From NCBI RefSeq assembly GCF_027497215.1, contig NZ_CP114904.1, positions 4,610,001 to 4,674,000 on the forward strand: 64,000 bases of DNA. The letters are read 5' to 3'. Position numbers and translations under genes: made by a program. This stretch comes from Micromonospora sp. WMMD812 (GTDB taxonomy: Bacteria; Actinomycetota; Actinomycetes; Mycobacteriales; Micromonosporaceae). Below are positions 50,250-62,042 of this stretch, in pieces (positions within the stretch are counted from its first letter, which is position 1; each line of letters opens with the position of its first letter). The notes beneath the pieces were generated by a model, which ran no database searches, was not told where the DNA came from, and saw only the letters and a program-made list of their open reading frames with translations.

Positions 50250-50548
50250 TGTTCACCGTCAAGGCGTCCTTGACGCGCCTTCCCCGTCAGAAGCGCCGCA
50301 GCGTCGTCGAGAACGACGAGTTCGCCGCGTTCGCCCGTCGCATCATCCGCGCCCACGGCCGCCGCGTCGCGGCTGGTGACGTGGAAGCTCTCCGCGACCT
50401 CGTCGCTCTGTCCTCGTCCATTGACGACGCGATCGGCGACGCCGTCATGGGCCTGCGGGCCTTCGGCTACTCCTGGTCGGAGATCGGGCAGCGGCTCGGC
50501 ATCTCCAAGCAGGCCGCCCAGCAGCGGTGGGGCGGTGAGAGGCCGTGA
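50249..50548 (+). CDS. small sigma-70 region 4-like HTH protein
   Basis: 99 residues from ATG 50249, overlapping the previous stop (TGATG). C-terminal HTH GYSWSEIGQRLGISKQAAQQRW looks like sigma region 4 or a transposase-type HTH. May bind DNA in the element; role unknown. Confidence 0.7.
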   Translation: MFTVKASLTRLPRQKRRSVVENDEFAAFARRIIRAHGRRVAAGDVEALRDLVALSSSIDDAIGDAVMGLRAFGYSWSEIGQRLGISKQAAQQRWGGERP

Positions 50549-50955
50549 CCGACCTCCGCAGCGTCGACCTCGACGCGCTCGCCGACCGCACCGGCATCCG
50601 GGTCGAGTTCTACGACCCGGCCGGCACCCGCTACGGGTTCCCCACCTTCCCTTACCACTTCGCCCCCACCGGGCTGGCCACCCGCCGGCAGCTCCGGGCC
50701 GCCGGCCTTCGTCCCGGCGGGCATGACCCGGTCGCCCAGATCCTCTGGCGGCACCGGGCGCAGCGGCGGATCGCCTACCTCTACCGCCTCGACCTGGCCG
50801 CACCCAAGCGGACCGCCACCCCGGCCCAGCGGGAGGCCATCGCCAAGGCACTTCGCGCCCGGCGGACCTGCCGCGTCTGCGGCGACCTGAAGCCCTACTA
50901 CATCCCTCGCCGATTCGGCGAGTGCCTCGACTGCCACGAAGGGAGCCAGTCGTGA
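50545..50955 (+). CDS. zinc-binding protein with RRQL-type motif
   Basis: 136 residues from GTG 50545, overlapping the upstream stop (GTGA). Central ATRRQLRAAGLRPGG, which defines a group of actinobacterial proteins (RRQRL motif), and a C-terminal zinc ribbon (CRVCGDLKPYYIP...CLDC). Typical companion of AICE genes; molecular role unknown. Confidence 0.8.
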   Translation: MTDLRSVDLDALADRTGIRVEFYDPAGTRYGFPTFPYHFAPTGLATRRQLRAAGLRPGGHDPVAQILWRHRAQRRIAYLYRLDLAAPKRTATPAQREAIAKALRARRTCRVCGDLKPYYIPRRFGECLDCHEGSQS

Positions 50956-51248
50956 GCTTCCACCTGTCCGACCCGTGCCTGTGGTGCATCGAGGGCAGCA
51001 GCCCGGCCGGCGTCCACGACATGTTCGGCCCCGTCTACAAGCCCTGCCCCGTCTGCCTCGGCCCCTGCGTCCTGTGTGAGGGCGAGGGCCTGTTCCCGGC
51101 CAACTTCACCTGCCTGCCCTGCTTCCGCCAGAAGCTCGCCGCCCAAGGGCTGGCCCCGATCATGTGCGCCCACTGCTCCGGCGTGGTCGACCTCATCCCG
51201 CTCGACACCATTCCGGCTCCGGAGGTGACTCCCCATGTCGACCACTAA
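50952..51248 (+). CDS. Cys-rich small protein of the element
   Basis: 98 residues from GTG 50952 (GTGA overlap). Four CxxC-type pairs (CLWC, CPVCLGPCVLC, CLPC, CAHC) that could fold as zinc ribbons. No family recognised beyond metal binding. Confidence 0.65.
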   Translation: MSFHLSDPCLWCIEGSSPAGVHDMFGPVYKPCPVCLGPCVLCEGEGLFPANFTCLPCFRQKLAAQGLAPIMCAHCSGVVDLIPLDTIPAPEVTPHVDH

Positions 51249-51969
51249 CCCGCCCACGATGGCCGCCCGCCTGGAAGGCGGCGTCCTGGTCCTCATCGTC
51301 ATCTTCGTCGGCCTCGCCGCCGGGGCCGCCTCCTTCACCCACGTCCACGACTGGACCATGGCCAACAGCCCCGAGGGCACCCCCGGCTGGTTCGGCTGGG
51401 CCAACGCGGTCATCTCCGAACTCGTCCCCGTTGCCTGCCTCCTCGTCATCCGCAGGCGCAAGCGCCACGGCGGACCGATCGGCTACCCGATGGTCCTGCT
51501 CGTCGCCTTCGCGGGCTTCTCCCTCGCCGCTCAGCTCGGCGTCGCCGTCGGGAAGGTCGGCCCGTCCGGGTGGCTCCTGTCCGCCGTGCCCGCACTGGCG
51601 TTCATGGCCCTGGTCAAGCTGGTCCTGGCCCCGGTCAAGACCGACACCCCGGCCACCGCGCCGGCCGTCGAACCCACCACGGTCGACGAGACCCCGGCCA
51701 CCGCGCCGGTCGTCGACAACCCGCCGGCCGTCATCGCCGCACCCATCACGCCCGCGCCGATCACTCGGCCGGAAGTGCCGGCGCACCTGGTGCCCACCGC
51801 CCGTTTCGTCATCGGCCGGCACGAGCAGAGCACCGGCCGACCCATCACCCCGGACGAGCTGGCCGGCCTGCTGTCGGTCGGCTCGGACATCGCCCGGGAG
51901 CTCCTGCGCAGCCTCGGCGGCCACACCTCCGCCGTGAATGGCACCCCCGTTGCTGGTGGTGCCCGGTGA
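51235..51969 (+). CDS. DUF2637 (SpdB-like) membrane protein
   Basis: 244 residues from ATG 51235, overlapping the previous gene. Four transmembrane segments in the first 130 residues (GGVLVLIVIFVGLAAGAASF; WANAVISELVPVACLLVI; MVLLVAFAGFSLAAQLGVAV; WLLSAVPALAFMALV) and a Pro/Thr-rich linker leading to a small helical C-terminal domain. Spd proteins help plasmid spread between hyphal compartments; this matches DUF2637/SpdB. Confidence 0.85.
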   Translation: MSTTNPPTMAARLEGGVLVLIVIFVGLAAGAASFTHVHDWTMANSPEGTPGWFGWANAVISELVPVACLLVIRRRKRHGGPIGYPMVLLVAFAGFSLAAQLGVAVGKVGPSGWLLSAVPALAFMALVKLVLAPVKTDTPATAPAVEPTTVDETPATAPVVDNPPAVIAAPITPAPITRPEVPAHLVPTARFVIGRHEQSTGRPITPDELAGLLSVGSDIARELLRSLGGHTSAVNGTPVAGGAR

Positions 51970-52225
51970 CCATCCACGTCGTCGACATCGAGCAGGTCAC
52001 CCACACCTGCCCGGCCTTCCCCGACGCTCACCCGGTCGACACCCGGCGCACGGTCATCCACGTCATCCCCGGCGGTCCCTGCCGCACCCCGGTCACGATC
52101 CGCTGCGGCACCGTGACCGCCACCATTGCGTGCCACCGGCACGAACCGGCCGATCGCCAATGCGGCGCTTGCCGGCTCATCGTCACTCAACACACCATCA
52201 CCGACCGGCCCCAGGTGGCCGCCTG

Positions 52226-52226
<1 letters not shown>
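51966..52226 (+). CDS. small hypothetical protein before rep
   Basis: 86 residues from GTG 51966 (GTGA overlap). Contains scattered Cys/His (HTCPAF, CRTPVTIRC, CHRHEPADRQCGAC) suggesting metal binding. Its stop overlaps the ATG of the replication gene (TGATG). Confidence 0.6.
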
Positions 52227-54001
<1,775 letters not shown>

Positions 54002-54033
54002 CCAGCCCAGCGATAACGATCAGAAGGGGACTC

Positions 54034-54219
54034 ATGGCACCACGTGCGATTGAACCTCTGTGGACCGTCGAAGACGTGTCCGCCTTCCTCGGCGTTCCCG
54101 TGGCAACGCTCTACCAGTGGCGCTATCGCCGGACTGGACCACGGGCTTCCAGGGTTGGGCGTCACCTGCGTTACGACCCAACTGACGTTCGGGCCTGGCT
54201 CAATCAGCAGGCGGCCTGA
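54034..54219 (+). CDS. xis: excisionase (AlpA/Xis-type HTH)
   Basis: 61 residues. MerR-like winged HTH typical of excisionases (WTVEDVSAFLGVPVATLYQWRYRRTGPRASRVGRHLRY...VRAWL). AGAAGGGGACTC precedes ATG 54034. It lies directly upstream of the integrase and would steer it toward excision. Confidence 0.9.
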   Translation: MAPRAIEPLWTVEDVSAFLGVPVATLYQWRYRRTGPRASRVGRHLRYDPTDVRAWLNQQAA

Positions 54220-54220
54220 C

Positions 54221-55438
54221 ATGCCCGTCGACGACCTGTGGTACCTCAGCAAACGCGGGCCGGACGGCAAGCGGCTGCCTTCGAAACGGCACGGCCGTGG
54301 GAAACGGTGGCGGTGCCGGTACGAGGACTCCGACGGCGAGACTCGGGAACGGCTGTTTGAGCGCAGGGCTGACGCCGACGCCTTCGACCTTCGCGCACGG
54401 TCTGGCATCGTCGATGAGATCAGGGTTCAGCAGTCCGAACGACACCTGACGCTGCGCGAGTATGGCGAGCGCTGGCGGCTTTCCCGCGAGGTGGGCTGGG
54501 CGCTGGAAACCCGCAAGCGGGTGGAGTCGAATCTCCGGATTCACCTGTATCCGGTGTTCGGCGACCGGCCGCTTCGCGCCATCAACTTGACGTCGGTGCT
54601 GGAGTGGCTAACCCGACGTTTGGACGAAGGGACAGCCCGCAGCTCTTTGAAGCTGTACTTCGAGCTGCTCGACACAGTCCTAAATGCCGCCGTTACGGAC
54701 AAGGTGATCGCGGACAATCCCTGTGACGGCGTCAAGCTCGCCCAGGTGTTGCGCGGCTTGTCTCGGGCCCCGAAGTGGGTGCCCACCGAAGGTGAGGTCC
54801 TGGCGCTGCTCGACGTAGTGCCACCCCGCTACCGGGCGGCAATCTGGCTGGGTGCCGGGCAGGGATGCCGTCTCGGCGAAACCCTTGGCATGGAGGACGA
54901 TGCCCGCTGCGTCGACACCAACGGGGCAGAGCTTCATGTGGTCCAGCAGCTCCGGTACGCGCCGCAGCAGTACGGCGGGTTCTACCTCAGCGAGCCGAAG
55001 GCGGGATCGTCCGGGACCATCGACCTGGACCCTGTCGTCGGCCGGATGCTCGCCGAGCATGTCCGGGACTTTCCGCCCGTCTCGGTCGAGCTGGTCGACA
55101 TCACCTCGGGCGACCCCGTCCGCCGGTCGGTGCCGCTGCTGTTCACCACCACGCGCGGTAACCCATTCACCGACCGGACCTGGTCGCGGGAGTGGGCCGA
55201 CTGGCGCGATGCAGCCGGTTGGCCGAAGGAGCATGGGACCTTTCACGCGCTCCGGCACTTCTTCGCCACGACGCTGATCACGAACCATGCGGAGCCTCAG
55301 GAAGTGCAGCGGCTACTTCGACACAAGACGCTTCGGATCACGCTGGAGGCGTACGTGCATTGGTGGCCGAAGCGGGAGCGTCAACGCGGCCTGGTGGGCT
55401 CGATCCTGCAGGCCGCTGCGAAGACACAGCGAGTCTGA
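54221..55438 (+). CDS. int: tyrosine-family integrase
   Basis: 405 residues. Arm- and core-binding N-terminal domains (GKRWRCRYEDSDGETRERLF; LTLREYGERWRLSR), then the catalytic domain with Arg217 (GCRLGE), His342-x2-Arg345 (HALRHFFA) and nucleophile Tyr378 (LEAYVHWW). It catalyses site-specific recombination between att sites; the tRNA-Ala repeat lies 86 bp downstream. Starts one base after the excisionase stop. Confidence 0.95.
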   Translation: MPVDDLWYLSKRGPDGKRLPSKRHGRGKRWRCRYEDSDGETRERLFERRADADAFDLRARSGIVDEIRVQQSERHLTLREYGERWRLSREVGWALETRKRVESNLRIHLYPVFGDRPLRAINLTSVLEWLTRRLDEGTARSSLKLYFELLDTVLNAAVTDKVIADNPCDGVKLAQVLRGLSRAPKWVPTEGEVLALLDVVPPRYRAAIWLGAGQGCRLGETLGMEDDARCVDTNGAELHVVQQLRYAPQQYGGFYLSEPKAGSSGTIDLDPVVGRMLAEHVRDFPPVSVELVDITSGDPVRRSVPLLFTTTRGNPFTDRTWSREWADWRDAAGWPKEHGTFHALRHFFATTLITNHAEPQEVQRLLRHKTLRITLEAYVHWWPKRERQRGLVGSILQAAAKTQRV

Positions 55439-55523
55439 GAGGCTGCAAGATCAATGCTGGCTTGTGCCGAATCTGGGCCGCTTGATCTTGTTCCGGCGAA
55501 ACGCCTGGTCAAAGGTGGTAAGA

Positions 55524-55551
55524 GTGGAGCCCAGGGGACTTGAACCCCTAA
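55524..55551. repeat. integrase-proximal attachment-site repeat
   Basis: 28 bp identical to 40838-40865 and forming the 3' end of tRNA-Ala, so insertion keeps the tRNA intact. Confidence 0.92.
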
Positions 55552-55597
55552 CCCCTGCCTTGCAAAGGCAGTGCTCTGCCAGTTGAGCTAGGGCCCC
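55525..55597 (-). tRNA. tRNA-Ala (anticodon UGC)
   Basis: 73 nt on the minus strand. Acceptor arm GGGGCCC pairs with GGGCTCC, anticodon loop CTTTGCAA gives UGC, T arm GGGGTTCAAGTCCCC. CCA is not encoded. The 3' half is the attachment site of the integrative element. Confidence 0.95.
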
Positions 55598-55639
55598 GAG
55601 GGCGGCCGATGCCGCCTGGTCGACAGGTGAGGTGTGGCC

Positions 55640-55768
55640 TCAGCGCAGGTCCGGTGCGGTGGTCGCCTCGTGCCACAGGGCGCGCTCGTCGTTGGAAGCC
55701 TTGACCTTCTTGGCCAGGACGGCGGCCACGCCGATGACGCCGGCGAGAATCAGAAGCTTCTTGAACAT
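55640..55768 (-). CDS. DLW-39-family small protein
   Basis: 42 residues from ATG 55768 with AAGGGG upstream: MFKKLLILAGVIGVAAVLAK then KVKASNDERALWHEATTAPD. One transmembrane helix and a conserved ALWHEAT tail. This family sits between the gyrA-side tRNAs in many actinobacteria. Function unknown. Confidence 0.85.
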   Translation of the reverse strand: MFKKLLILAGVIGVAAVLAKKVKASNDERALWHEATTAPDLR

Positions 55769-55810
55769 GGGGCGACCCCTTGCGCTCGGCTGCCGTCGGA
55801 CGACGTGCGG

Positions 55811-55884
55811 TGGGGCTAGCTGGAATCGAACCAGCGACCTCAGAGTTATCAGCTCTGCGCTCTAACCGACTGAGCTATAGCCCC
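55811..55884 (-). tRNA. tRNA-Ile (anticodon GAU)
   Basis: 74 nt on the minus strand. Acceptor GGGGCTA/TAGCCCC, anticodon loop CTGATAA gives GAU, T arm CTGGTTCGATTCCAG. Together with tRNA-Ala it forms the usual pair near gyrA in actinobacteria. Confidence 0.95.
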
Positions 55885-56027
55885 GCGTTGCGACGAGCAA
55901 GATTAACCCATGCTCGGGTGCCGCCCCAAATCGGGGGGCGGCCGGCGCGCCACCGTCGCTCCCCGAACCTACCGGAGTACGGAACGCCGGGGCGACCGCT
56001 TTCCGCGGTGCCCCGGCGCCCGGTGGT

Positions 56028-56915
56028 TCAGTCCCGCTCGGCGAGGGTCAGCTCGATGCCGCCGACCAGGTCGGCGCACACGTTGTAGACGAACGCCCCG
56101 AGCGTGGCCAGCGCGGTGAACAGCACGACGTTGACCAGGCCGATCAGCGCGGAGCTGAGAATCACGCCCTTGGCGGTGATCTGGAAGCCGTCGGTGCTCT
56201 GGCCGCCGCCAGCGCTGACCAGGTCGGTCAGGCTGTCGTTGACGCTCTGGAACACCCCCATCGCGTCCAGCGCCAGGTACAGCACCGAGGTGGCGACCAC
56301 CACGACGATGAAGAGCACCACCGACACGGCGAACGCGAACTTCATCACGGACCAGGGGTCGATCCGCTTCAGGTTCAGCCGGGCCCGGCGCGGTCCGCGG
56401 GACGCGGCCGAGCTGACGGACGTACGCGCGGCGCGTACCGCGTCACCCACGCGGGCGGCCCCGACGGCCGCCGCGTTGCCGATCCCCGGCGGCAGTCCCC
56501 CGCCGTTGGGTGCCCGGCCAGGCCCCGGCCGGGTGTCCGGCTGCGGTGCGCCGGCGGCGCCGACCCGGGGCTGCGTGCCGGTCGCTCCGGTCGCCACGCC
56601 GGCCCGGACCGGGATCTGCTGCGTGGCGTTCGGCCGGGCGGTGGCCGGCGCCGCCTTCGGGGCGCTGCCCGCGGCGGCGTCGGCCGCCGGCGCGGCCTCG
56701 GTCTTGTCACCGGCGCCCGCGTCGTCGGTCGGCTTGTCCGGCGGTGGCGTCATCCCGGGAGCCCGGGTGAATTTCGGGGCAGGCGCGTCGGCGGGGACGG
56801 TCGCCCGGCCCACGGCGGCGCGGCCGCTCGCCGCCGTGCCGCTCGACGCGGCCTCCTCGTCGACCGGGTTAGCCGAGGTCCCCGTGTTCCCCGACTTCGC
56901 CTGTGTCTCCGTCAT
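56028..56915 (-). CDS. DUF3566 domain membrane protein
   Basis: 295 residues. Long disordered Ala/Pro-rich N-terminus (about 170 residues), then the DUF3566 core with two transmembrane segments (FAFAVSVVLFIVVVVATSVLYLAL and SALIGLVNVVLFTALATLGAFVYN) and IELTLAERD at the end. It follows gyrA by 4 bp. This gyrA-linked family is widespread in actinobacteria; a cell-division or envelope role is suspected but not established. Confidence 0.9.
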   Translation of the reverse strand: MTETQAKSGNTGTSANPVDEEAASSGTAASGRAAVGRATVPADAPAPKFTRAPGMTPPPDKPTDDAGAGDKTEAAPAADAAAGSAPKAAPATARPNATQQIPVRAGVATGATGTQPRVGAAGAPQPDTRPGPGRAPNGGGLPPGIGNAAAVGAARVGDAVRAARTSVSSAASRGPRRARLNLKRIDPWSVMKFAFAVSVVLFIVVVVATSVLYLALDAMGVFQSVNDSLTDLVSAGGGQSTDGFQITAKGVILSSALIGLVNVVLFTALATLGAFVYNVCADLVGGIELTLAERD

Positions 56916-56919
56916 TCAA

Positions 56920-59439
56920 CTAGTCCTGTTCGTCAGGCTCGTCGGCATTGCGAGCAATCGCCACGATAGTCACGCCGTCCGGAAGGTCCATCAACTTGAC
57001 CCCCATTGTGTTCCGGTCACGCGTACGGCGTACAGGCTTCACCGGAGTCCGGATGACGCCGCCGTTGCTCGTGATCGCGAACAGCTCGTCGTCCGGGTCG
57101 ATCACCACCGCACCGACCAGACCACCGCGTCGCTCGGTGATCTTCGCAGTCAGCACGCCTTTACCTCCCCGGCCCTGGACCGGGTATTCCTCGATAGGGG
57201 TACGTTTCGCGTATCCCCCGTTCGTGGCCACCAGGACGTCCATCCCCGACCGGACCACCTCCATGGCCAGCAGGACGTCGTCCTCCGTGAAGCGCATGCC
57301 GATCACGCCCGAGGTGGCCCGGCCCATCGGCCGGAGCGCCTCGTCGCTGGCGTTGAACCGGATCGCCTGCGCGTTCTTGGAGACCAGCAGCAGATCGTCC
57401 TCCGGCCCCACGAGGGCGGCACCGACCAGCTCGTCCTCATCGCGCAGGTTGATCGCGATGATGCCGCCGGAACGGTTGGAGTCGAACTCCTCGAGGCGCG
57501 TCTTCTTCACCAGGCCGTTCTTCGTGGCCAGTACCAGGTAGGGAGCCACCTGGTAGTTCGGAATCTCGATGATCTGTGCGATCTGCTCGTCCGGTTGGAA
57601 GGCGAGCAGATTGGCCACGTGCTGGCCCTTGGCCACCCTACTGGCTTCCGGAAGCTCGTACGCCTTGGCCCGGTACACCCGGCCCTTGTTCGTGAAGAAC
57701 AGGATCCAGTCGTGCGTGGAGCATACGAAGAAGTGGCTGACAATGTCGTCCTGGCGCAGCGTCGCGCCGCTGACTCCCTTGCCGCCACGGCGCTGCGAAC
57801 GGTACAGGTCGACCTTGGTCCGCTTGGCGTACCCGGTCCGGGTGATCGTGACGACCACGTCCTCGCGGGCGATGAGGTCCTCCATCGAGACCTCGCCGTC
57901 GAACGGCACGATCTGCGTACGCCGGTCGTCGCCCCACTTGGCGACGATCTCGCCCAGCTCCTCGGAGACGATCTTCCGCTGCCGCTCCGGCTTGGCGAGG
58001 ATGTCCTTGAGGTCGGCGATCTCCAGCTCGAGCTTGGCCAGGTCGTCGAGGATCCGCTGCCGCTCGAGGGCGGCGAGCCGGCGCAGCTGCATGTCCAGGA
58101 TCGCGGTCGCCTGGATCTCGTCGATCTCCAGCAACCGGATCAGGCCCTGCCGGGCGTCCTCGACCGTGGGCGAGCGCCGGATCAGGGCGATCACCTCGTC
58201 GAGGGCGTCGAGCGCCTTGGCCAGACCGCGCAGGATGTGCGCCCGCTCCTCGGCCTTACGCAGCCGGAACGCGGTCCGCCGGCGGATGACCTCGACCTGG
58301 TGCTCGACGTAGTAGCGGATGAACTGGGCCAGGTTGAGCGTGCGGGGCACCCCGTCGACGAGCGCCAGCATGTTGGCGCCGAAGGTCTCCTGCAGCTGGG
58401 TGTGCTTGTAGAGGTTGTTCAGCACCACCTTGGCGACCGCGTCGCGCTTGAGCACGAGCACGATCCGCATGCCGGTACGACCGGAGGACTCGTCGCGGAT
58501 GTCGGCGATCCCGCCGAGCTTGCCCTCCTTGATCAGCTCGGCGATGCGCTCGGCCAGGTTGTCCGGGTTGACCTGGTAGGGCAGCTCGCTGACGACCAGC
58601 GCGGGCCGGCCGCGCTTGTCCTCCTCGACCTCGACCACGGCCCGCATCCGGATCGAGCCGCGGCCGGTCCGGTACGCGTCCTGGATCGCCTGGGTGCCGA
58701 CGATCAGGCCGTGGGTCGGGAAGTCCGGGCCCTTGACGATCCCGAGCAGGGCCTCGAGGGTGGTCGCCTCGTCGGCCTCCGGGTTCTCCAGGCACCACTG
58801 CACCGCCGCGCCGATCTCGCGCAGGTTGTGCGGCGGGATCTTGGTGGCCATGCCGACCGCGATGCCCTCGGAGCCGTTGACCAACAGGTTCGGGATCCGC
58901 GACGGCAGGATCGTGGGCTCCTTGGCCCGGCCGTCGTAGTTGTCCTGGAGATCGACGGTGTCCTCGTCGATGTCCCGCAGCATCTCCATGGCCAGCGGGT
59001 CGAGCTTGCACTCGGTGTACCGCATGGCCGCGGCCGGGTCGTTGCCCGGCGAGCCGAAGTTGCCGTTGCCGTCGACCAGCGGGTAGCGCAGCGACCAGGG
59101 CTGCGCCATGCGGACCAGCGCGTCGTAGATCGCGGAGTCGCCGTGCGGGTGGAACTGACCCATCACGTCGCCGACGACCCGGGAGCACTTGACGTAGCCC
59201 CGGTCCGGCCGGTAGCCGGAGTCGAACATGGCGTAGAGGATCTTGCGGTGGACCGGCTTGAGCCCGTCCCGGACGTCCGGCAGCGCCCGACCGACGATGA
59301 CGCTCATCGCGTAGTCGAGGTAGGAGCGCTGCATCTCCACCTCGAGCCCGACCGGTTCGATCCGGTCGTGCGCGACGACGGCGCCGAGGGTCTCGGGGAC
59401 CTCGGGCTCGTTCGGTGTGGACTCGGGAGAATCGGTCAC
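56920..59439 (-). CDS. gyrA: DNA gyrase subunit A
   Basis: 839 residues, full length. Quinolone-region sequence [21 protein letters not shown] keeps Ser102 and Asp106 (E. coli Ser83/Asp87), and the catalytic Tyr141 is in [10 protein letters not shown]. The beta-propeller C-domain has a GyrA box-like QRRGGKG (also VQGRGGKG). With GyrB it introduces negative supercoils. GTG 59439 follows AAGGG. Four DnaA-box-like sites lie just upstream (59476-59527). Confidence 0.98.
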   Translation of the reverse strand: MTDSPESTPNEPEVPETLGAVVAHDRIEPVGLEVEMQRSYLDYAMSVIVGRALPDVRDGLKPVHRKILYAMFDSGYRPDRGYVKCSRVVGDVMGQFHPHGDSAIYDALVRMAQPWSLRYPLVDGNGNFGSPGNDPAAAMRYTECKLDPLAMEMLRDIDEDTVDLQDNYDGRAKEPTILPSRIPNLLVNGSEGIAVGMATKIPPHNLREIGAAVQWCLENPEADEATTLEALLGIVKGPDFPTHGLIVGTQAIQDAYRTGRGSIRMRAVVEVEEDKRGRPALVVSELPYQVNPDNLAERIAELIKEGKLGGIADIRDESSGRTGMRIVLVLKRDAVAKVVLNNLYKHTQLQETFGANMLALVDGVPRTLNLAQFIRYYVEHQVEVIRRRTAFRLRKAEERAHILRGLAKALDALDEVIALIRRSPTVEDARQGLIRLLEIDEIQATAILDMQLRRLAALERQRILDDLAKLELEIADLKDILAKPERQRKIVSEELGEIVAKWGDDRRTQIVPFDGEVSMEDLIAREDVVVTITRTGYAKRTKVDLYRSQRRGGKGVSGATLRQDDIVSHFFVCSTHDWILFFTNKGRVYRAKAYELPEASRVAKGQHVANLLAFQPDEQIAQIIEIPNYQVAPYLVLATKNGLVKKTRLEEFDSNRSGGIIAINLRDEDELVGAALVGPEDDLLLVSKNAQAIRFNASDEALRPMGRATSGVIGMRFTEDDVLLAMEVVRSGMDVLVATNGGYAKRTPIEEYPVQGRGGKGVLTAKITERRGGLVGAVVIDPDDELFAITSNGGVIRTPVKPVRRTRDRNTMGVKLMDLPDGVTIVAIARNADEPDEQD

Positions 59440-59475
59440 TGTATACCCTTATCAGACTCAGAGTCGTTTTCGTGC

Positions 59476-59527
59476 TGTGGATAACCGCTGTGGATAGCGG
59501 TCAAGCTGTGGATAACTCTGTGGATCG
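59476..59527. promoter_or_regulatory. cluster of four DnaA-box-like sites between gyrB and gyrA
   Basis: On the plus strand: TGTGGATAA (59476), TGTGGATAG (59489), TGTGGATAA (59507) and TGTGGATCG (59519). The first and third are exact complements of the classical TTATCCACA box; the others differ at the ends. All four point the same way within 52 bp. DnaA binding is inferred. Confidence 0.7.
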
Positions 59528-59569
59528 GCGGGCCGGCCGGGGCTGGCCCGGCCGGCCCGCCGAGGACCG

Positions 59570-61516
59570 TCAGATGTCGAGGAACCGGACGTCCTTGGCG
59601 TTGCGCTGGATGAACGACCGGCGCGCCTCCACGTCCTCACCCATCAAGACACTGAACAACTCGTCGGCGGTTGCCGCGTCGTCGAGCGTGACCTGACGGA
59701 GGGTGCGGGTCGCCGGGTTCATCGTGGTCTCCCACAGCTCGGGATAGTTCATCTCACCGAGACCCTTGAACCGCTGGATGTCGTCCGGCTTGGCGTTGGG
59801 CTTCTTCTGCTGGCGCAGCGCGATCAGCCCGTCGCGCTCCCGGTCGGAGTACGCGTACTGCGCGTCGTCGCCCTTCCGGTTCCACTTGATCTTGTAGAGC
59901 GGCGGGGCGGCCAGGTAGACGTGCCCCAGTTCGACCAGCGGACGCATGAAGCGGAAGAGCAGGGTGAGCAGCAGCGTCTGGATGTGCTGGCCGTCGACGT
60001 CCGCGTCGGCCATCAGCACGATCTTGTGGTAGCGCAGCTTCTCGATGTCGAAGTCGTCGTGGATGCCCGTGCCCAGCGCCGTGATGAGCGCCTGGACCTC
60101 GTTGTTCTTCAGCACCCGGTCGATCCGGGCCTTCTCCACGTTGAGGATCTTGCCGCGGATCGGCAGGATCGCCTGCGTACGCGGGTCGCGGCCCTGCTTC
60201 GCCGAGCCGCCGGCCGAGTCACCCTCGACGATGAAGACCTCGGACTCCCGCGGGTCGGTCGACTGGCAGTCGGCCAGCTTGCCCGGCATCGAGCCGGACT
60301 CCAGCAGCGACTTGCGCCGGGCCAGCTTGCGCGCCTGCTGCGCGGCGATCCGGGCGCGGGCCGCCTGGGACGCCTTCTGGATGATCGTCTTGGCCTCGGC
60401 CGGGTTGCGGTCGAACCAGTCGACCAGCCACTCGTTGCAGACCCGCTGCACGAAGCTCTTCACCGGGGTGTTGCCGAGCTTGGTCTTGGTCTGGCCCTCG
60501 AACTGCGGGTTGGCCAGCTTCACCGAGATGATCGCCGCCAGGCCCTCGCGAATGTCCTCGCCAGAGAGCTTCTCGTCGCCCTTGAGCAGCTTCCGCTCGG
60601 TGCCGTACCGGTTGACCACGCTGGTCAACGCGGCCCGGAAGCCCTCCTCGTGGGTGCCGCCCTCGTGGGTGTTGATCGTGTTGGCGAAGGTGTAGACCGA
60701 CTCGCCGTACGACTCGTTCCACTGCATGGCGATCTCGACCGACATGCCCTCCTCCTCGGCGCCGAACTCGACCACCGTGCGGTGGATCGGGTTCTTGGAC
60801 GCGTTGAGGTGCCGGACGAAGTCGGCGATACCGCCCTTGTAGAGGAAGGTCACCTCGCGCGGCTTGCCCTCCTCACCCTCCGCGACCCGCTCGTCGAGCA
60901 GGTGGATGGTGAGGCCGCGGTTGAGGAAGGCCATCTCCTGGAGGCGCCGGTAGATGGTCTGGAAGTCGAAGTCGACCGTCTCGAAGACCGTCGCGTCCGG
61001 CCAGAACGAGACCGCCGAGCCGGTGCGGTCGGTGACCTCGCCCTTCTCCAGCGGGCCCGGCTTCGAGTTGGCGTACTGCTGCCGCCAGAAGAAGCCGTCC
61101 TTCTGGATCTCCACGGCCATCTTCGTGGAGAGCGCGTTCACCACCGAGACGCCGACGCCGTGCAGACCGCCGGAGACCGCGTACGCCTTGCCGTCGAACT
61201 TGCCGCCGGCGTGCAGCACGGTCAGCGCCACCTCGACGCCCGGCTTCTTGAGCTTCGGGTGCAGGTCGACCGGGAAGCCCCGGCCGTTGTCGGTGACCCG
61301 GACACCGCCGTCGGCGAGCAGCACCACGTCGATGGTGTCGCAGTAGCCGGCCAGCGCCTCGTCCACGGCGTTGTCGACGACCTCCCACACGAGGTGGTGC
61401 AGGCCCCGCTCGCCGGTCGACCCGATGTACATACCGGGCCGCTTCCGAACGGCCTCCAGCCCCTCGAGAACGGTGATCGACTCTGCGCCGTACTGCTGAT
61501 TGTCCTGCGCTGACAC
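59570..61516 (-). CDS. gyrB: DNA gyrase subunit B
   Basis: 648 residues from GTG 61516. GHKL ATPase motifs [10 protein letters not shown] (Asn49), VTDNGRGFP and GGLHGVG; TOPRIM motifs [14 protein letters not shown] and [12 protein letters not shown]-terminal RFKGLGEMN. It powers gyrase by ATP hydrolysis. An earlier in-frame ATG at 61756 would add an Arg-rich stretch unlike GyrB. Ribosome site is weak (GAGG adjoining the GTG). Confidence 0.98.
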   Translation of the reverse strand: MSAQDNQQYGAESITVLEGLEAVRKRPGMYIGSTGERGLHHLVWEVVDNAVDEALAGYCDTIDVVLLADGGVRVTDNGRGFPVDLHPKLKKPGVEVALTVLHAGGKFDGKAYAVSGGLHGVGVSVVNALSTKMAVEIQKDGFFWRQQYANSKPGPLEKGEVTDRTGSAVSFWPDATVFETVDFDFQTIYRRLQEMAFLNRGLTIHLLDERVAEGEEGKPREVTFLYKGGIADFVRHLNASKNPIHRTVVEFGAEEEGMSVEIAMQWNESYGESVYTFANTINTHEGGTHEEGFRAALTSVVNRYGTERKLLKGDEKLSGEDIREGLAAIISVKLANPQFEGQTKTKLGNTPVKSFVQRVCNEWLVDWFDRNPAEAKTIIQKASQAARARIAAQQARKLARRKSLLESGSMPGKLADCQSTDPRESEVFIVEGDSAGGSAKQGRDPRTQAILPIRGKILNVEKARIDRVLKNNEVQALITALGTGIHDDFDIEKLRYHKIVLMADADVDGQHIQTLLLTLLFRFMRPLVELGHVYLAAPPLYKIKWNRKGDDAQYAYSDRERDGLIALRQQKKPNAKPDDIQRFKGLGEMNYPELWETTMNPATRTLRQVTLDDAATADELFSVLMGEDVEARRSFIQRNAKDVRFLDI

Positions 61517-62042
61517 CCTCGGCCACTTTCTCGCGCCGTCAGCGCCGGTGGGGCGCTTCGGACGCGGGGTTCGGCGGACAGGACGCGACGTCGGCGCGCG
61601 GACCGCTGCCGGACGAATCCGGTCACGGGTCGGTACGCGCCGGTCGCCGCGGTCGCCCGCGGATCGCGATCGGCTCGACCCGACGTGGACAATGATCGCG
61701 AGCCCTTTGGGGGCCCGTGTCCGTCGCTCCGCACCGGGTCTTCGTCTCTGCGTCAATCTTACTGTGCGCTGGCGGTAGAACCGCCACTCGGCACCCTCGC
61801 AAAGCGGCTGAGAACTCCGTACGCGGCCGAACCGCGTCGCCCGCGACTCCCCCTACACGCCAAGCCCCGATCGAGGGCGGCGCCGCCCGACGGGTGTACC
61901 CGCTGTCGGGCGGGTCGGGGGTTTCGGACGCGCCGACGGTGCCGTACGTTTGCGGCGGTCGCGAAGCCGGCTTGATCTTTGTCGGCTGGAACCGGACGAT
62001 CGACCCGATCAACCCCCACACTGCTCTTAAGAGGTGACCCAG
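61517..62042. other. gyrB upstream region
   Basis: 526 bp between gyrB and the divergent hypothetical gene. It should hold the gyrB promoter and that of 62043-62624. I see no clear palindromic operator or RNA gene; weak TTGACG-like and TTGATC-like boxes only. Confidence 0.4.

Noticed and set aside
59440..59569. The chromosomal origin itself
   Set aside because: Only four boxes, no long AT-rich stretch, and actinobacterial oriC is normally between dnaA and dnaN, which lie beyond the right edge.
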